Shown here: in pieces, positions 37,189 to 46,521 of the stretch
How positions within the stretch are numbered: the stretch's first letter is position 1
Layout of the letters: each line of letters opens with the position of its first letter
Source: Clostridia bacterium
GTDB lineage: Bacteria; Bacillota; Clostridia; Oscillospirales; CAG-272
NCBI GenBank assembly: GCA_017504625.1
Contig: JAFVQU010000020.1
Coordinates: 1 to 64,000, forward strand
Length of the DNA: 64,000 nt
Direction of reading: 5' to 3'
Notes under the pieces: model-generated
What the model saw: the letters and a program-made list of their open reading frames with translations, nothing else
Told to the model about the DNA's origin: nothing
The model's database searches: none
Position numbers and translations under genes: made by a program

Positions 37189-37217
37189 ATTATAACATAT
37201 ACGAGTGCCAAAAACAA
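37189..37217 (-). promoter_or_regulatory. Probable promoter of queG-addB-addA
   Basis: Minus strand TTGTTT (37212-37217), 17 bases, perfect TATAAT (37189-37194), about 60 bases before the start codon at 37130. The -35 box is weak. Confidence 0.6.
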
Positions 37218-37335
37218 GGCATTTATAGGTTGAATATTTATTTTTTTGATTTCAATGACTTTTTGTTTTTTCATCATTAAACGGTCACAATCAAAGAGTA
37301 TAATGAATCAGTAAAATAGAATGGGGGACTTTATA

Positions 37336-37845
37336 ATGACATTTGCCTCAAATAAAATACTGACGGTTCTTTTGGTGGTGTCGATATGTTTGTCAATGAT
37401 AGGATGCTCACCAAAGTTTGAAAGTGCGATAGATTATATGATAAACGGTGACCGCGAAGCAATTGAATTTTCAGGAAGCGAAAGTGAGTCTGTTGAACGA
37501 ATGAATGATACATCTGACGGCGTGTCGGATAACAAGTCGATAGATCACGGGCTTATTCTTCTTGACGTGACGGCGCAAAATCTTGCGAGCGCGTATAAAA
37601 GATACGGTGTTACAAGCACGGGAATAATCATATTTGAGTCAAGACTTTCAGACGAGCTAGAATTTGGCGACAGAATTATATCGGCAAACGGCATTGAGCT
37701 GTCGTCGTCGTCTGATTTTGATGAGCTGATAGCCGAGTGCAATATAGGCGACGTTGTGATAATACGGATAGAGAGAGAGGGCTCAACTATTGACGTTGCG
37801 CTCACTCTAAAAGAAAAAATACCCGATGAGGTAAGCTTTTATTGA
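37336..37845 (+). CDS. PDZ-domain lipoprotein
   Basis: A lipoprotein signal with a lipobox ending MIGC (Cys near residue 24) is followed by an acidic Ser-rich linker (about 30-70) and a single PDZ-like domain to the end (GIIIFESRLSD, LEFGDRIISANGIEL, then a strand-rich tail). There is no protease domain. ATG 37336 has GGGGGA seven bases upstream; an ATG at 37321 overlaps that site. A TATAAT lies at 37299-37304 with a poor -35. It is 42 bases before a response regulator gene, suggesting that it feeds an outside signal into that two-component system. Confidence 0.75.
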   Translation: MTFASNKILTVLLVVSICLSMIGCSPKFESAIDYMINGDREAIEFSGSESESVERMNDTSDGVSDNKSIDHGLILLDVTAQNLASAYKRYGVTSTGIIIFESRLSDELEFGDRIISANGIELSSSSDFDELIAECNIGDVVIIRIEREGSTIDVALTLKEKIPDEVSFY

Positions 37846-37887
37846 CGTTGGATTTGAAATAAATTTAAGTAACTGTTAGGAGCTTTT

Positions 37888-38589
37888 ATGTATCATATAC
37901 TTGTAGTTGACGATGAGGCGAGAATTCGCTCGATAATAAAAAAATACGCTGAATTTGAGGGACATACCGTTACCGAGTCTGGGGATGGAATGGACGCGGT
38001 AAGACTTTGCAGAAAAGAGAAGTATGATATTATCATTATGGATATTATGATGCCTGAGCTTGACGGATTTTCGTCCTGCAGAGAGATAAGAAAGGTCACG
38101 GATACCCCTATAATAATGCTTTCCGCGCGCGGTGAGGAATACGATAAGATAAACGGCTTTGAGCTTGGTATCGACGATTACGTCGTCAAGCCCTTTTCGC
38201 CAAAGGAGCTTATGCTACGAGTAGATGCTATAATGAGGCGAGTCGCAAAGCGGGGTATCGCTTCAGACAATAGCAAAAAGCAAAACCATATAGTTGAGCT
38301 GGACGGTGGCGGCTTGCGCGTTGACGTGACCGCGAGAATAGTTTATATAAACGGTGAGAGGGTTGAAATGTCACCGAAGGAATACGACCTGTTATTCTAT
38401 ATGCTCGACAACCGCAATATAGCCCTGACAAGAGAAAAGCTTATAAGCGAGGTGTGGGGATATGATTTCTACGGTGATGCGCGCACGCTTGACACACACG
38501 TGAAACTGCTCCGTCGGAGCCTTGGAGAATACAGTAAGTACATAGTAACTATAAGAGGCGTCGGCTATCGCTTTGAGGGCGACAATTGA
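37888..38589 (+). CDS. OmpR-family response regulator
   Basis: DNA-binding response regulator of 233 residues. The receiver domain has the acidic pair DDE at 8-10, phosphorylated Asp52 in IIIMDIMMPE, and Lys in VVKPFSP; the C-terminal winged helix has the SPKEYDLL and RTLDTHVKLLRRSLG blocks typical of the OmpR/PhoB group. RBS TAGGAGC precedes the ATG. The kinase gene starts 22 bases after its stop, so they form a pair. Confidence 0.95.
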   Translation: MYHILVVDDEARIRSIIKKYAEFEGHTVTESGDGMDAVRLCRKEKYDIIIMDIMMPELDGFSSCREIRKVTDTPIIMLSARGEEYDKINGFELGIDDYVVKPFSPKELMLRVDAIMRRVAKRGIASDNSKKQNHIVELDGGGLRVDVTARIVYINGERVEMSPKEYDLLFYMLDNRNIALTREKLISEVWGYDFYGDARTLDTHVKLLRRSLGEYSKYIVTIRGVGYRFEGDN

Positions 38590-38611
38590 TATTTTGCAAG
38601 GAATTGAAATA

Positions 38612-40087
38612 ATGGGATATAACACGAATAAATGTGTAAAAACAGATCATAAAAACCGTCGCCGCGTGTCGAGTATATCGTGGCGACTGTTTGGCGCGCT
38701 TGCTATTTTTACAGTGCTTATCCTTATTGTTATCTGGATATTTCAGGTAGTGCTTCTTAATATTTTTTATAAAAAATCCAAGCTTGATGAGTTTTATCGC
38801 GCCGAAAAAGAAATAATTGAAACTATCGAGGACAAGGACGATTTAAAAAAGACCATTTATAGCCATTCGATCGATTCGGATATGTGCATACGCGTGTTTC
38901 GAGTGGTTGACGGTAGTGCGAAGGAGATCGTAAGCTCAAGATCAAATTCGGGATGCGTGATCCATAACATTTCAAATGACGGCTTGTCGCATATTTACAA
39001 GACCGCAGAGAAAAACGGCGGCAGATACATCAGAAAGATAAACAGTAAGCTTAACGATAAGCAAGCATCAAGCACGATCTACGCTTCTGTTATCGAAAAC
39101 GGTGGAAATAAATACGTCCTTATGTTTGATTCAGACTTGACACCGTTTAACGCAACCGTCCAGACACTTGAGATGCAGTTCGGATGGATAATGGTCATAC
39201 TTATCATAGGCGCACTCGTTTGGGCACTGTTTGTATCAAGAATAATCTGTTTGCCTATGAAGAAGATGAGCCGATCTGCGCGCCGACTTGCAAGGGGCGA
39301 CTACGGTGAGCATTTCGAGGGCGGAGGATATACCGAGGCGGACGAGCTTGCAGATGCGCTCAATTTCGCCGCGAGCGAGCTTGCCAAGAGCGATAATCTT
39401 CAAAAGGAGCTTATTGCAAATATTTCTCACGATCTCAGAACGCCGCTTACAATGATAAAGGGATACAGTGAGGTTATGAGAGATATCCCCGGGGAGAACA
39501 GTCCTGAGAACGTTCAGGTAATTATTGACGAGAGCGAGCGACTCAGCGAGCTTGTAAACGACATGCTTGATCTTTCAAGAATAAAAGCGGGCACGAGAAA
39601 GCCCGAGCTTGAGGTGTTCAACCTTACGGAAACCATCCGCACAGTCATGCTGAGATATGAAAAGCTTACCGAACGCGACGGATACGATATCTCCTTTGAT
39701 TCAGACATTGACGTATGTGTAAATGCAGATACGAGCATGATATTGCAGGTGGTCTATAACCTTATTAACAACGCGCTAAATTATACGGGCGAGGACAAAA
39801 AGGTAAGGATCGTTCAATCGGTGAACGAATCGGCGGTTCGAATCTCCGTAATCGACACGGGCGAGGGAATTGAGGAAGAACAGCTTCCGTATATCTGGGA
39901 CAGATATTACAAGGTTGACAAAGTGCATAAGAGGGCGAGAGTCGGTACGGGACTTGGACTTTCCATTGTAAAAGAAATACTTGAATCACACGGAGCCAAT
40001 TTCGGTGTCGATAGTAAGAAGGGCGAGGGTTCATGCTTCTGGTTTGAGCTTGGGATAAGCTCATTTTGTGCCGAAAACGAAGAATAA
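38612..40087 (+). CDS. Sensor histidine kinase
   Basis: Membrane kinase partner of the preceding regulator. Two membrane helices (about 28-50 and 185-205) flank an external sensor domain of about 130 residues, followed by a HAMP segment, the phospho-acceptor His273 in ANISHDLRTP, and a HATPase domain with N (NLINNALNY), G1 (IDTGEGI) and G2 (GTGLGLSI) boxes. ATG 38612 is chosen because AAGGA lies upstream; the ATG at 38573 overlaps the regulator. Length 492. Confidence 0.95.
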   Translation: MGYNTNKCVKTDHKNRRRVSSISWRLFGALAIFTVLILIVIWIFQVVLLNIFYKKSKLDEFYRAEKEIIETIEDKDDLKKTIYSHSIDSDMCIRVFRVVDGSAKEIVSSRSNSGCVIHNISNDGLSHIYKTAEKNGGRYIRKINSKLNDKQASSTIYASVIENGGNKYVLMFDSDLTPFNATVQTLEMQFGWIMVILIIGALVWALFVSRIICLPMKKMSRSARRLARGDYGEHFEGGGYTEADELADALNFAASELAKSDNLQKELIANISHDLRTPLTMIKGYSEVMRDIPGENSPENVQVIIDESERLSELVNDMLDLSRIKAGTRKPELEVFNLTETIRTVMLRYEKLTERDGYDISFDSDIDVCVNADTSMILQVVYNLINNALNYTGEDKKVRIVQSVNESAVRISVIDTGEGIEEEQLPYIWDRYYKVDKVHKRARVGTGLGLSIVKEILESHGANFGVDSKKGEGSCFWFELGISSFCAENEE

Positions 40088-40100
40088 TTTTAAATTACTG

Positions 40101-40129
40101 TTGTAATTTGTGCGTTTTTGTATTATAAT
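40101..40129 (+). promoter_or_regulatory. Promoter of the RlmA-like gene
   Basis: TTGTAA (40101-40106), 17 bases, TATAAT (40124-40129), about 38 bases before the start at 40168. A weak AAATTAC/GTAATTT hairpin just before it may end the kinase transcript. Confidence 0.65.
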
Positions 40130-40167
40130 ATAGCGTATGCTTAAACAAAAAACGGAGTGTCATTTTG

Positions 40168-41001
40168 ATGGATAACAACAAAAAGGCTATAGACGTGCTT
40201 ATCTGTCCCGTGTGTAAATCGGATATGTATATGTCCGACGACGGAAGAAGCGCGTTTTGCAGAGGCATAAAGAAGCACTGCTTCGATTTTTCCTCAGACG
40301 GATATCTGAGCTTTCCGCAGAGTAGCGGAGGCGACAGTAAGGCTGCGGTTGCGGCAAGAAGAAGCTTTTTAGCCAAGGATTACTATCTCCACGCGGCAAC
40401 GGCTGTTTGCGAAACTGTAAAAAAATATATTCCCAATGACGCAGTTTTGATCGACGCGGGCTGCGGCGAGGGGTATTATACCTCAAGGCTCTCCGATTTA
40501 GCTGATGTGACGGTGGGCTTTGACCTGTCGAAATTCGCTTGTGCCGCAGCGGCGAAAAGCGCAAGGCGTGAGGGTAAGCAGGGCTTACTTTACTCGACCG
40601 CAAGCGTTTTCTCACTTCCGGTAAAGGATTTTGCGGCAGATGCGGTCGTCAATATTTTCGCGCCCTGCGCAGAGGAGGAATACTCCCGCATTTTGCGCGA
40701 CGGAGGCTATCTTTTTGTAGTCGGTGCGGGTAAAGAGCACCTTATGGGGCTAAAGCGCGCAATATATGACGAAACGTATGAAAACGGAGAGAGAGCCGAC
40801 CTGCCTAAAAAAATGACGATGGTAGAGCGTCAAACAGTTCACTTTGAGATCGAGGTTGACGGCAAGGACGATATTGCCGCGCTCTTCTCAATGACACCGT
40901 ATTATTGGCGCACGTCCGAGGGCGATAAGGAAAAGCTTATGCGACTTGACAGGCTCAAGACCGAGATTGAGTTTGAAATAAGCGTTTACAGAAAAGACTG
41001 A
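40168..41001 (+). CDS. RlmA-like 23S rRNA guanine-N1-methyltransferase
   Basis: SAM-dependent methyltransferase with an N-terminal zinc site, the layout of RlmA/TlrB enzymes that modify 23S rRNA at G745 or G748. The zinc ligands are CPVC near residues 14-17 with Cys and His/Cys in AFCRGIKKHC; the SAM motif is LIDAGCGEGYYTS. The family block GDSKAAVAARRSFLAKDYY (GD..EMV.ARR.FL in homologues) is present. RBS CGGAG; TTG 40165 is an alternative start. Length 277. Confidence 0.85.
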   Translation: MDNNKKAIDVLICPVCKSDMYMSDDGRSAFCRGIKKHCFDFSSDGYLSFPQSSGGDSKAAVAARRSFLAKDYYLHAATAVCETVKKYIPNDAVLIDAGCGEGYYTSRLSDLADVTVGFDLSKFACAAAAKSARREGKQGLLYSTASVFSLPVKDFAADAVVNIFAPCAEEEYSRILRDGGYLFVVGAGKEHLMGLKRAIYDETYENGERADLPKKMTMVERQTVHFEIEVDGKDDIAALFSMTPYYWRTSEGDKEKLMRLDRLKTEIEFEISVYRKD

Positions 41002-41036
41002 TTAAGAAAAGACAGATCAAAAAAAGGATACTGATA

Positions 41037-41750
41037 ATGAAATTTTCACTTTGTATACCGATGTATAACGAGATTTCTATAATCAAGGAAACGGCGCAAA
41101 CGCTTTCCGATTATATGTCGGCAAATTTTGAGGACTATGAGATAATTTTTTCAAATGACGGATCAAAGGACGGCTGTGACAAGGCTGTTGAGGAGATGAA
41201 TCTCCCCTGCGTGCGTGTCGTAGGCTACGAGCAAAATCGCGGAAAGGGCTATGCCGTAAGAGTGGCTATGCTTGCCGCAGAGGGCGATATTGTGATGTTT
41301 ACTGACGCCGACCTCGCATACGGCACTGACGTAATAAAGAAGGTATATGAAACCTTCTTGTCTAATCCCGACGCAGATATGGTCATAGGCTCGCGTAATC
41401 TTTCCAAGGACGGCTACGAGGGCTATACCGCTATAAGAAAGCTCGCGTCAAAGGTCTACATCAAGGTACTGTCGATAATCGGTGGCTTCAAGCTCTCCGA
41501 TTCGCAATGCGGATGCAAGGCATTCTCAGGAAAGGCGGCAAAGGAAATTTTTTCGCGTTGCGAGGTAGACAGATTTGCGTTTGACTTTGAGTGCATACTC
41601 TGGGCAGTAAAGTTTGGCATGAAGATAGTTGAGATGCCTGTAAAGATAATCAATCACCGCGAATCAAAGGTAAGCGTGTTGCGCGATTCCTTTAAAATGG
41701 TACGCGACATTCTCAAAATGAAAAAGAGAATAAAGAAGGCGAAGGTGTAA
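41037..41750 (+). CDS. GT2 glycosyltransferase, dolichyl-phosphate-glucosyltransferase-like
   Basis: GT-A transferase of 237 residues. It begins FSLCIPMYNE, has the SNDGSKDGC block and the metal-binding DxD in FTDADLAYG, and ends in DSQCGCKAFSGK, which is typical of polyprenyl-phosphate sugar transferases (Alg5-like). There is no C-terminal membrane anchor, only a Lys-rich tail. The product would be a lipid-linked sugar for envelope glycans. RBS AAAGGA lies before the ATG. Confidence 0.83.
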   Translation: MKFSLCIPMYNEISIIKETAQTLSDYMSANFEDYEIIFSNDGSKDGCDKAVEEMNLPCVRVVGYEQNRGKGYAVRVAMLAAEGDIVMFTDADLAYGTDVIKKVYETFLSNPDADMVIGSRNLSKDGYEGYTAIRKLASKVYIKVLSIIGGFKLSDSQCGCKAFSGKAAKEIFSRCEVDRFAFDFECILWAVKFGMKIVEMPVKIINHRESKVSVLRDSFKMVRDILKMKKRIKKAKV

Positions 41751-41807
41751 AGGCATATATCTGCCGGATAATCAGACAATTTAACACACACATGGAGGTT
41801 GAGAAAA

Positions 41808-43214
41808 ATGAAAAAGCTATTCACGTTATTGTTTGTAGTATGTCTTTCCGTTCTCCTTGCTTCATGTGGCGACACCTCTGTTGAGATGAATGAAAGCTCC
41901 AATTCCCAAATAACAGAAAACGTATATACGGACGAGAGAATGCTGCCTGACGGCACACCCGTGTCAGATATCCCTGACAGTCAGGGACTGAAATATACAC
42001 AGGTGGGGAAAAAATATTACGTGGCGGGCAGAGGCTCGTGCACGGACAGAGTCATAGTCATACCCAACGAGCATAATGGGCTTCCAGTTACAGCCATAAT
42101 GGATGACGCGTTTTCGGGTGATGAGTCGCTTGAAGGGATTGTTTTTGGCAAGCATCTTACGCACATCGGTAAGGATGCATTTGCGGGTACCGACATAAAA
42201 TACGTTGTTTTCGCAAGTGAATTAAAGAGAATAGGCGAGGGCGCGTTTGTAAACTGTCGCAGTCTTGAGACGGTATTGATTCCGGAAGGTGTTGAGGTTA
42301 TTGAGTGTCGCGCGTTTTATAATTGTCAGTCTTTAAAGACCGTTGTTATCCCTGAAAGCGTGTGCGAGATTCAAAGGATCGCCTTTAAAAACTGCTACGC
42401 GCTTGAATCAATTTATCTGACCAATATCACGACGTTAGGAGATGGCGCGTTTTATGATTGCAAGTCTCTCAAGTCAATATCAATTCCTGATGCTATTACA
42501 GTTATTCCCGAAGAAGCCTTTCACGGATGCAGCTCGGTTGAAACACTGACCATGGGAGATGGCGTAGTAGAATTTGGCTATCAATGTTTTAAGGGCTGTG
42601 CCAGTGTAAAGAATTTTAAGTTTCCAAGCAGTCTCAAAATAATACGCGCATCTGCACTATACTGCTTTGGAGAGACAAAGCTTACGCTTCCGGAGGGAAT
42701 AGAGCAGATAGAATCACAGGTGTTTGATAATTCACATAATCTTGAAACCGTGGTATTCCCCGAGTATTTCTCTGCGGAATGGGCTTACGGTTGGTTTGAT
42801 AACTGCTCCAAGCTAAAAGAAATAGAGCTTCCTGAGGGCATTGAATCGATAGATTATATGTTTTATAAGTGTGTATCTCTTGAAAAGGTCAAGCTTCCTT
42901 CAACGCTCAAGGCGATATACGATAGAACCTTTTCGGAGTGTCATTCCATAACCGAAATCAGTATTCCCGAAGGTGTGGAATATATAGGAAATATGGTCTT
43001 TGAAAATTGCATATCGTTGAAAACGATAACGATTCCGGCGAGTGTGACAGAATTGGGAGAGTCCATTATATACGGTTGCTCGTCGCTTGAAAGTATAATC
43101 TTCGGAGGAACCGTGGAGCAGTGGAACTCTATGAAGAGAGGCGTTTATTTTGACTACGGTACCGCAAACTACACGGTGTACTGCTCTGACGGAACAATTG
43201 AAAAGGAAAATTGA
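41808..43214 (+). CDS. Leucine-rich-repeat (BspA-type) lipoprotein
   Basis: Surface lipoprotein. The signal ends in lipobox LLASC (Cys near residue 20). From about residue 60 to the end it is built of about 14 LRR_5 repeats of roughly 23 residues, each with an F..C.SLE/K.. pattern followed by ..IPE. or ..LP.., the BspA/Treponema form used for adhesion. GGAGG lies nine bases before ATG 41808; the TTG at 41799 overlaps the ribosome site. Codons are less optimal than its neighbours. Ligand unknown. Confidence 0.85.
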   Translation: MKKLFTLLFVVCLSVLLASCGDTSVEMNESSNSQITENVYTDERMLPDGTPVSDIPDSQGLKYTQVGKKYYVAGRGSCTDRVIVIPNEHNGLPVTAIMDDAFSGDESLEGIVFGKHLTHIGKDAFAGTDIKYVVFASELKRIGEGAFVNCRSLETVLIPEGVEVIECRAFYNCQSLKTVVIPESVCEIQRIAFKNCYALESIYLTNITTLGDGAFYDCKSLKSISIPDAITVIPEEAFHGCSSVETLTMGDGVVEFGYQCFKGCASVKNFKFPSSLKIIRASALYCFGETKLTLPEGIEQIESQVFDNSHNLETVVFPEYFSAEWAYGWFDNCSKLKEIELPEGIESIDYMFYKCVSLEKVKLPSTLKAIYDRTFSECHSITEISIPEGVEYIGNMVFENCISLKTITIPASVTELGESIIYGCSSLESIIFGGTVEQWNSMKRGVYFDYGTANYTVYCSDGTIEKEN

Positions 43215-43226
43215 GGAAAGCTACAA

Positions 43227-43868
43227 ATGTATGACTATTTATTATTTGACCTTGACGGTACGGTAGTGGATTCTGGACTTGGAGTTACCAATTCGGTAAT
43301 GTACGCACTCAAAAAGTGGGGAATTGAGGTTGAGGACAGAAGCTCTCTTTACGTTTTCTTAGGCCCTCCGCTTGTTGACTCGTTTTCCGAGCATTACGGA
43401 TTTTCGCACGAGGATAGTCTAAAATGTGTTGAGTATTACCGCGAGTATTACAATGTGCAAGGCATATTTGAAAACACTGTATACGATGGCATCGTTGACG
43501 TGCTTGTAAAGGCGCGTAAGCTGGGAAAAAAGATCATTCTTGCCACGTCAAAGCCCGAGGAGTATGCAAAGCAGATACTTGAGCATCTTGGACTCCTCTC
43601 GTATTTTGACTTTATTGCGGGCGCATCTATGGACGAATCAAGAAACGAGAAGGCGGGAGTAATCCGATATGCGCTTGAAAGCCTTGGTATCACCGACAAA
43701 TCGAATATCGTGATGATAGGCGACCGTAAATACGACGTTTTCGGCGCGTCTGAGCACGGAATTGAAACGATAGGTGTTCTTTTTGGCTTTGGTAATGAGG
43801 AAGAATTATTAAAGGCGGGCGCAAAATATATCGCGCCGACACCGTCGGACATCTTAAAATTTGTATAA
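43227..43868 (+). CDS. HAD-family phosphatase, phosphoglycolate-phosphatase-like
   Basis: Cytoplasmic HAD hydrolase of 213 residues. Motif I is FDLDGTVVDSG, motif II the Thr/Ser of ATSKP, motif III a Lys in the NEKAGV region, and motif IV GDRKYDV. The cap domain after motif I is the helical type of PGP/GPH phosphatases (GPPLVDSF). GDRKYDVFGA is often seen in the 5'-nucleotidase/phosphoglycolate group. Substrate not determined. It follows the LRR gene by 12 bases. Confidence 0.88.
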   Translation: MYDYLLFDLDGTVVDSGLGVTNSVMYALKKWGIEVEDRSSLYVFLGPPLVDSFSEHYGFSHEDSLKCVEYYREYYNVQGIFENTVYDGIVDVLVKARKLGKKIILATSKPEEYAKQILEHLGLLSYFDFIAGASMDESRNEKAGVIRYALESLGITDKSNIVMIGDRKYDVFGASEHGIETIGVLFGFGNEEELLKAGAKYIAPTPSDILKFV

Positions 43869-43871
43869 ATG

Positions 43872-43904
43872 AAAAAGAGATAGGAAAGACCTATCTCTTT
43901 TCTG
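43872..43904. terminator. Bidirectional terminator between the HAD and phosphoglycerate-mutase-like genes
   Basis: A stem of about 11 bp (AAAGAGATAGG with CCTATCTCTTT) with a short AAAGA-type loop, with A and T runs on the two sides; it serves two convergent genes. Confidence 0.85.
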
Positions 43905-43909
43905 TTTAT

Positions 43910-44551
43910 TTATACGTTTGAGGGAAATCGTGTTTTGAGATTGGCAAGATGCTCGTCATAGCTTTCACATACCAAGCTCCACCTGCCACCGTCATACGTA
44001 ACGATCGTGAGAGATGCGTTTGAGCCCCACGAAATATTTTTCATTTCCTCGGGGCTGTATCCGTGGAGTTTGCAAAGAATTGCACGTATCGGTGTCGCGT
44101 GTGTTGAAATAACGACAGTTCCGTCAGGATTTTCTTTTACTATGCCGTCAATCGCGCCCCATATCCTATCGTAAAGCTCCCGAACACTCTCCCCGGAAGG
44201 AGTTTGCGCTTTTCCTATGTCGTTGATCCATACACTATACGAGTCCGCATATTTTTTTTTCAATTCATCAAAGTGAAGCCCCTGCCATTCTCCCGAATTT
44301 ATCTCGCGAAGGGCATCAGAGGAAATTATCGGGACACCCACGCGCTTAGATATTGCTTTTGCCGTGTCGTACGCGCGTGAAAGCGAGCTTGAATATATCT
44401 TGTCTACCTTGTAGGTCGACGCGATATATTCCGCAGTCAATTCCGCTTGCTTGAATCCAAGTGGCGAAAGCTCCACGTCAAGCTGACCTGCAAAGAATTT
44501 CTCGTTGTTCGCACGACTTTCACCGTGACGGACGAGGATAAGAGTGAGCAT
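43910..44551 (-). CDS. Histidine-phosphatase-family protein (phosphoglycerate mutase-like)
   Basis: Branch-1 histidine phosphatase of 213 residues. The catalytic RHGE is in LVRHGESRANN, the second Arg lies in SSLSRAYDTA, Glu in REINSGEWQG, and the second His in VVISTHATPIR. These match the CobC/GpmB-like group, whose substrates range from sugar phosphates to cobalamin precursors; the exact substrate cannot be told. It lies 22 bases after the alpha-galactosidase and is probably co-transcribed. Confidence 0.9.
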   Translation of the reverse strand: MLTLILVRHGESRANNEKFFAGQLDVELSPLGFKQAELTAEYIASTYKVDKIYSSSLSRAYDTAKAISKRVGVPIISSDALREINSGEWQGLHFDELKKKYADSYSVWINDIGKAQTPSGESVRELYDRIWGAIDGIVKENPDGTVVISTHATPIRAILCKLHGYSPEEMKNISWGSNASLTIVTYDGGRWSLVCESYDEHLANLKTRFPSNV

Positions 44552-44573
44552 TTGATTTGTTCTCCGCGTGTAA

Positions 44574-46445
44574 TTATTTTTTCTTGGTGAGAGTTACTAC
44601 CTTGCATGAATAGGTAGCAAGACCGTTAACATAAATTCCGTCCTCGGCAATGTCAATTCCTGAGATTTCTTCCTCTCCAACGAAGTAGATTGCATCCTCG
44701 TCTACCATAGGATAAAGAATAATATCATTAGCGTAGGATGCCTTTGTAAATATCTGGATGACGCACTTATCAAGCGCCGTGTCAAAGTATTCAAGCACGG
44801 TCATATCGTCGCCTTCAACAAGAATGCGGGCAGACGCGTTTTTATAGAAATCTCTTTCAAGCTTGTACTGTAAAATTACTGACTTCCATCTTTCCTTATA
44901 GTTATCGGGGAATGCCGCAAGGTCGCAGGACATGCCGAGCGGGCCTCCTTTAACAAACTCCTCACAGAAGGAATCGTTAATACCTATTACAGTATTCCAT
45001 ACTCCGTCATTGATATTAATCATCTTACCGCGCTTGCCGCCGTCATAGCAAGGGAAACCGTCGCAATACATCTGAACATTCCATCGGTCTATCATCGAGC
45101 TTGGCATACGCTTCAATGTATCCTTTATGATGCGAACACCGTCAACGGGGCTTTGATTATCGGAGAGCCAATAGCTATCGCTTATATCTGCAATGCTAAG
45201 ATCCATTCGCTGACCGCCGCTTGCGCAGTTGCTGATGTAAAGATCAGGGAATCGCTCGCGTAAGCGAGTAATAAATTCACGCTGACCCTGCATATATCGA
45301 TAGAATGCATTTCCAAACGGATCATAGGGCATGGTCGCGTTAAAGTCGAATTTTACCCAGCCTATGTGATATTTTTCTATTTGCTCGGAGATAATGTTGA
45401 ACATTCTTTCACGAGCGCCTTTATCTGCAAAGTTGAGCGCCCAACCACCGAAATAATGCTCGGGGTGTTCTTTTATGGCCTTGCACAACCAGCCCGCTCT
45501 TTCGGGCTCAAACCAAAGACCGAATATCATTCCGCGCTCGCGCACCCGATTGGAAATATCAATAAGTCGACCTGCAGGGCCGCTTGTCATATTTTCCCTC
45601 CAGTCACCAACACATCCTGCCCAGTTTGCTCCGTCGCCAAACCAACCCGCGTCAATCATAAACGCCTCAAATCCCATATCAGCCGCCGTGTCGATCTGAT
45701 TGAAGAGGTCGTCAATATCAAGCTTATCAAAGCAATGCAGCCATGAGTTGTAATAAACGGGAAGATTCTTTCTCGGATAAAGCTGGTTTATGACCTCGTG
45801 AAGCTTGTATGCGTCAAGGTCTACCTTACTCTTTGCAGAGAAAAAGATTATTTCGGGGAATTTTATCGTTTCGTGAGGATCTGCAACAAGAGCAAGACAA
45901 GAGTCCTCAAGACCTATGTCAACCGTTACAAGCTCCTTCTCCTGTATACAGTGTTTTTTTGCTACCATTTTCCATTGACCGTTTGGAATGGCGTGAAAAA
46001 CGTAATTTGCTCCTGTATCGGTATTGTGAAGAGCCATGATGGGAGCTGCGGCATCGCAGGTGCGGATACCGTCAGAGCCTGATGTGACCTGAGTTACAAG
46101 TCTTTGCCATGCGCCATTGCTCTCGTGAAGCCAAGCGTTAAACTGAGTGTAAACCTCATAGTTGCTTCCTGCAATGCGGAAACGGCTAAAGAGCTGATTT
46201 ATCGTCATAGGATCATCAGTGAGGTTTTCAAGAGTATCACGACGAATAACCGCGCCGTTTTTATGCTTAGTGAATTCTGCGATAAGCTTCACCTTGCCGT
46301 TTGTGTATTCGTAGATAGTTTTATTATCCTTTTCCGTTTTTGTATCGGGAGTTGTAACGTAGATTCTTCCAAAGCTGCCCGCTACCGAAAAGAGACCGGA
46401 AACGCCCAATGTGGAGCCCATATCAAGATATGATTCAATTCTCAT
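44574..46445 (-). CDS. GH36 alpha-galactosidase
   Basis: Retaining alpha-galactosidase, probably cytoplasmic (no signal peptide). The nucleophile is Asp367 in WVKFDFN and the acid/base is Asp429 in LSDNQSP. The DAGWFGDG and GLWFEPERAG blocks of GH36 are present, as is CASGGQRMD before the acid/base. Length is 624, somewhat short for the family (about 700). ATG 46445 is chosen because GAGGTAT is just upstream. It has its own perfect promoter after lacZ and may act on galactosides together with the adjacent beta-galactosidase. Confidence 0.92.
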   Translation of the reverse strand: MRIESYLDMGSTLGVSGLFSVAGSFGRIYVTTPDTKTEKDNKTIYEYTNGKVKLIAEFTKHKNGAVIRRDTLENLTDDPMTINQLFSRFRIAGSNYEVYTQFNAWLHESNGAWQRLVTQVTSGSDGIRTCDAAAPIMALHNTDTGANYVFHAIPNGQWKMVAKKHCIQEKELVTVDIGLEDSCLALVADPHETIKFPEIIFFSAKSKVDLDAYKLHEVINQLYPRKNLPVYYNSWLHCFDKLDIDDLFNQIDTAADMGFEAFMIDAGWFGDGANWAGCVGDWRENMTSGPAGRLIDISNRVRERGMIFGLWFEPERAGWLCKAIKEHPEHYFGGWALNFADKGARERMFNIISEQIEKYHIGWVKFDFNATMPYDPFGNAFYRYMQGQREFITRLRERFPDLYISNCASGGQRMDLSIADISDSYWLSDNQSPVDGVRIIKDTLKRMPSSMIDRWNVQMYCDGFPCYDGGKRGKMININDGVWNTVIGINDSFCEEFVKGGPLGMSCDLAAFPDNYKERWKSVILQYKLERDFYKNASARILVEGDDMTVLEYFDTALDKCVIQIFTKASYANDIILYPMVDEDAIYFVGEEEISGIDIAEDGIYVNGLATYSCKVVTLTKKK

Positions 46446-46480
46446 AATATACCTCAAAACATAATATGTTCGTGTCTTTA

Positions 46481-46509
46481 ATTATACTATATTACCGTTT
46501 GTATGTCAA
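46481..46509 (-). promoter_or_regulatory. Consensus promoter of the alpha-galactosidase
   Basis: Minus strand TTGACA (46504-46509), 17 bases, TATAAT (46481-46486), both perfect. The decamer GTTTGTATGT (46497-46506, plus-strand reading) overlaps the -35 box; the same decamer occurs upstream of lacZ. Confidence 0.9.
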
Positions 46510-46521
46510 GTGCGGATTGTG

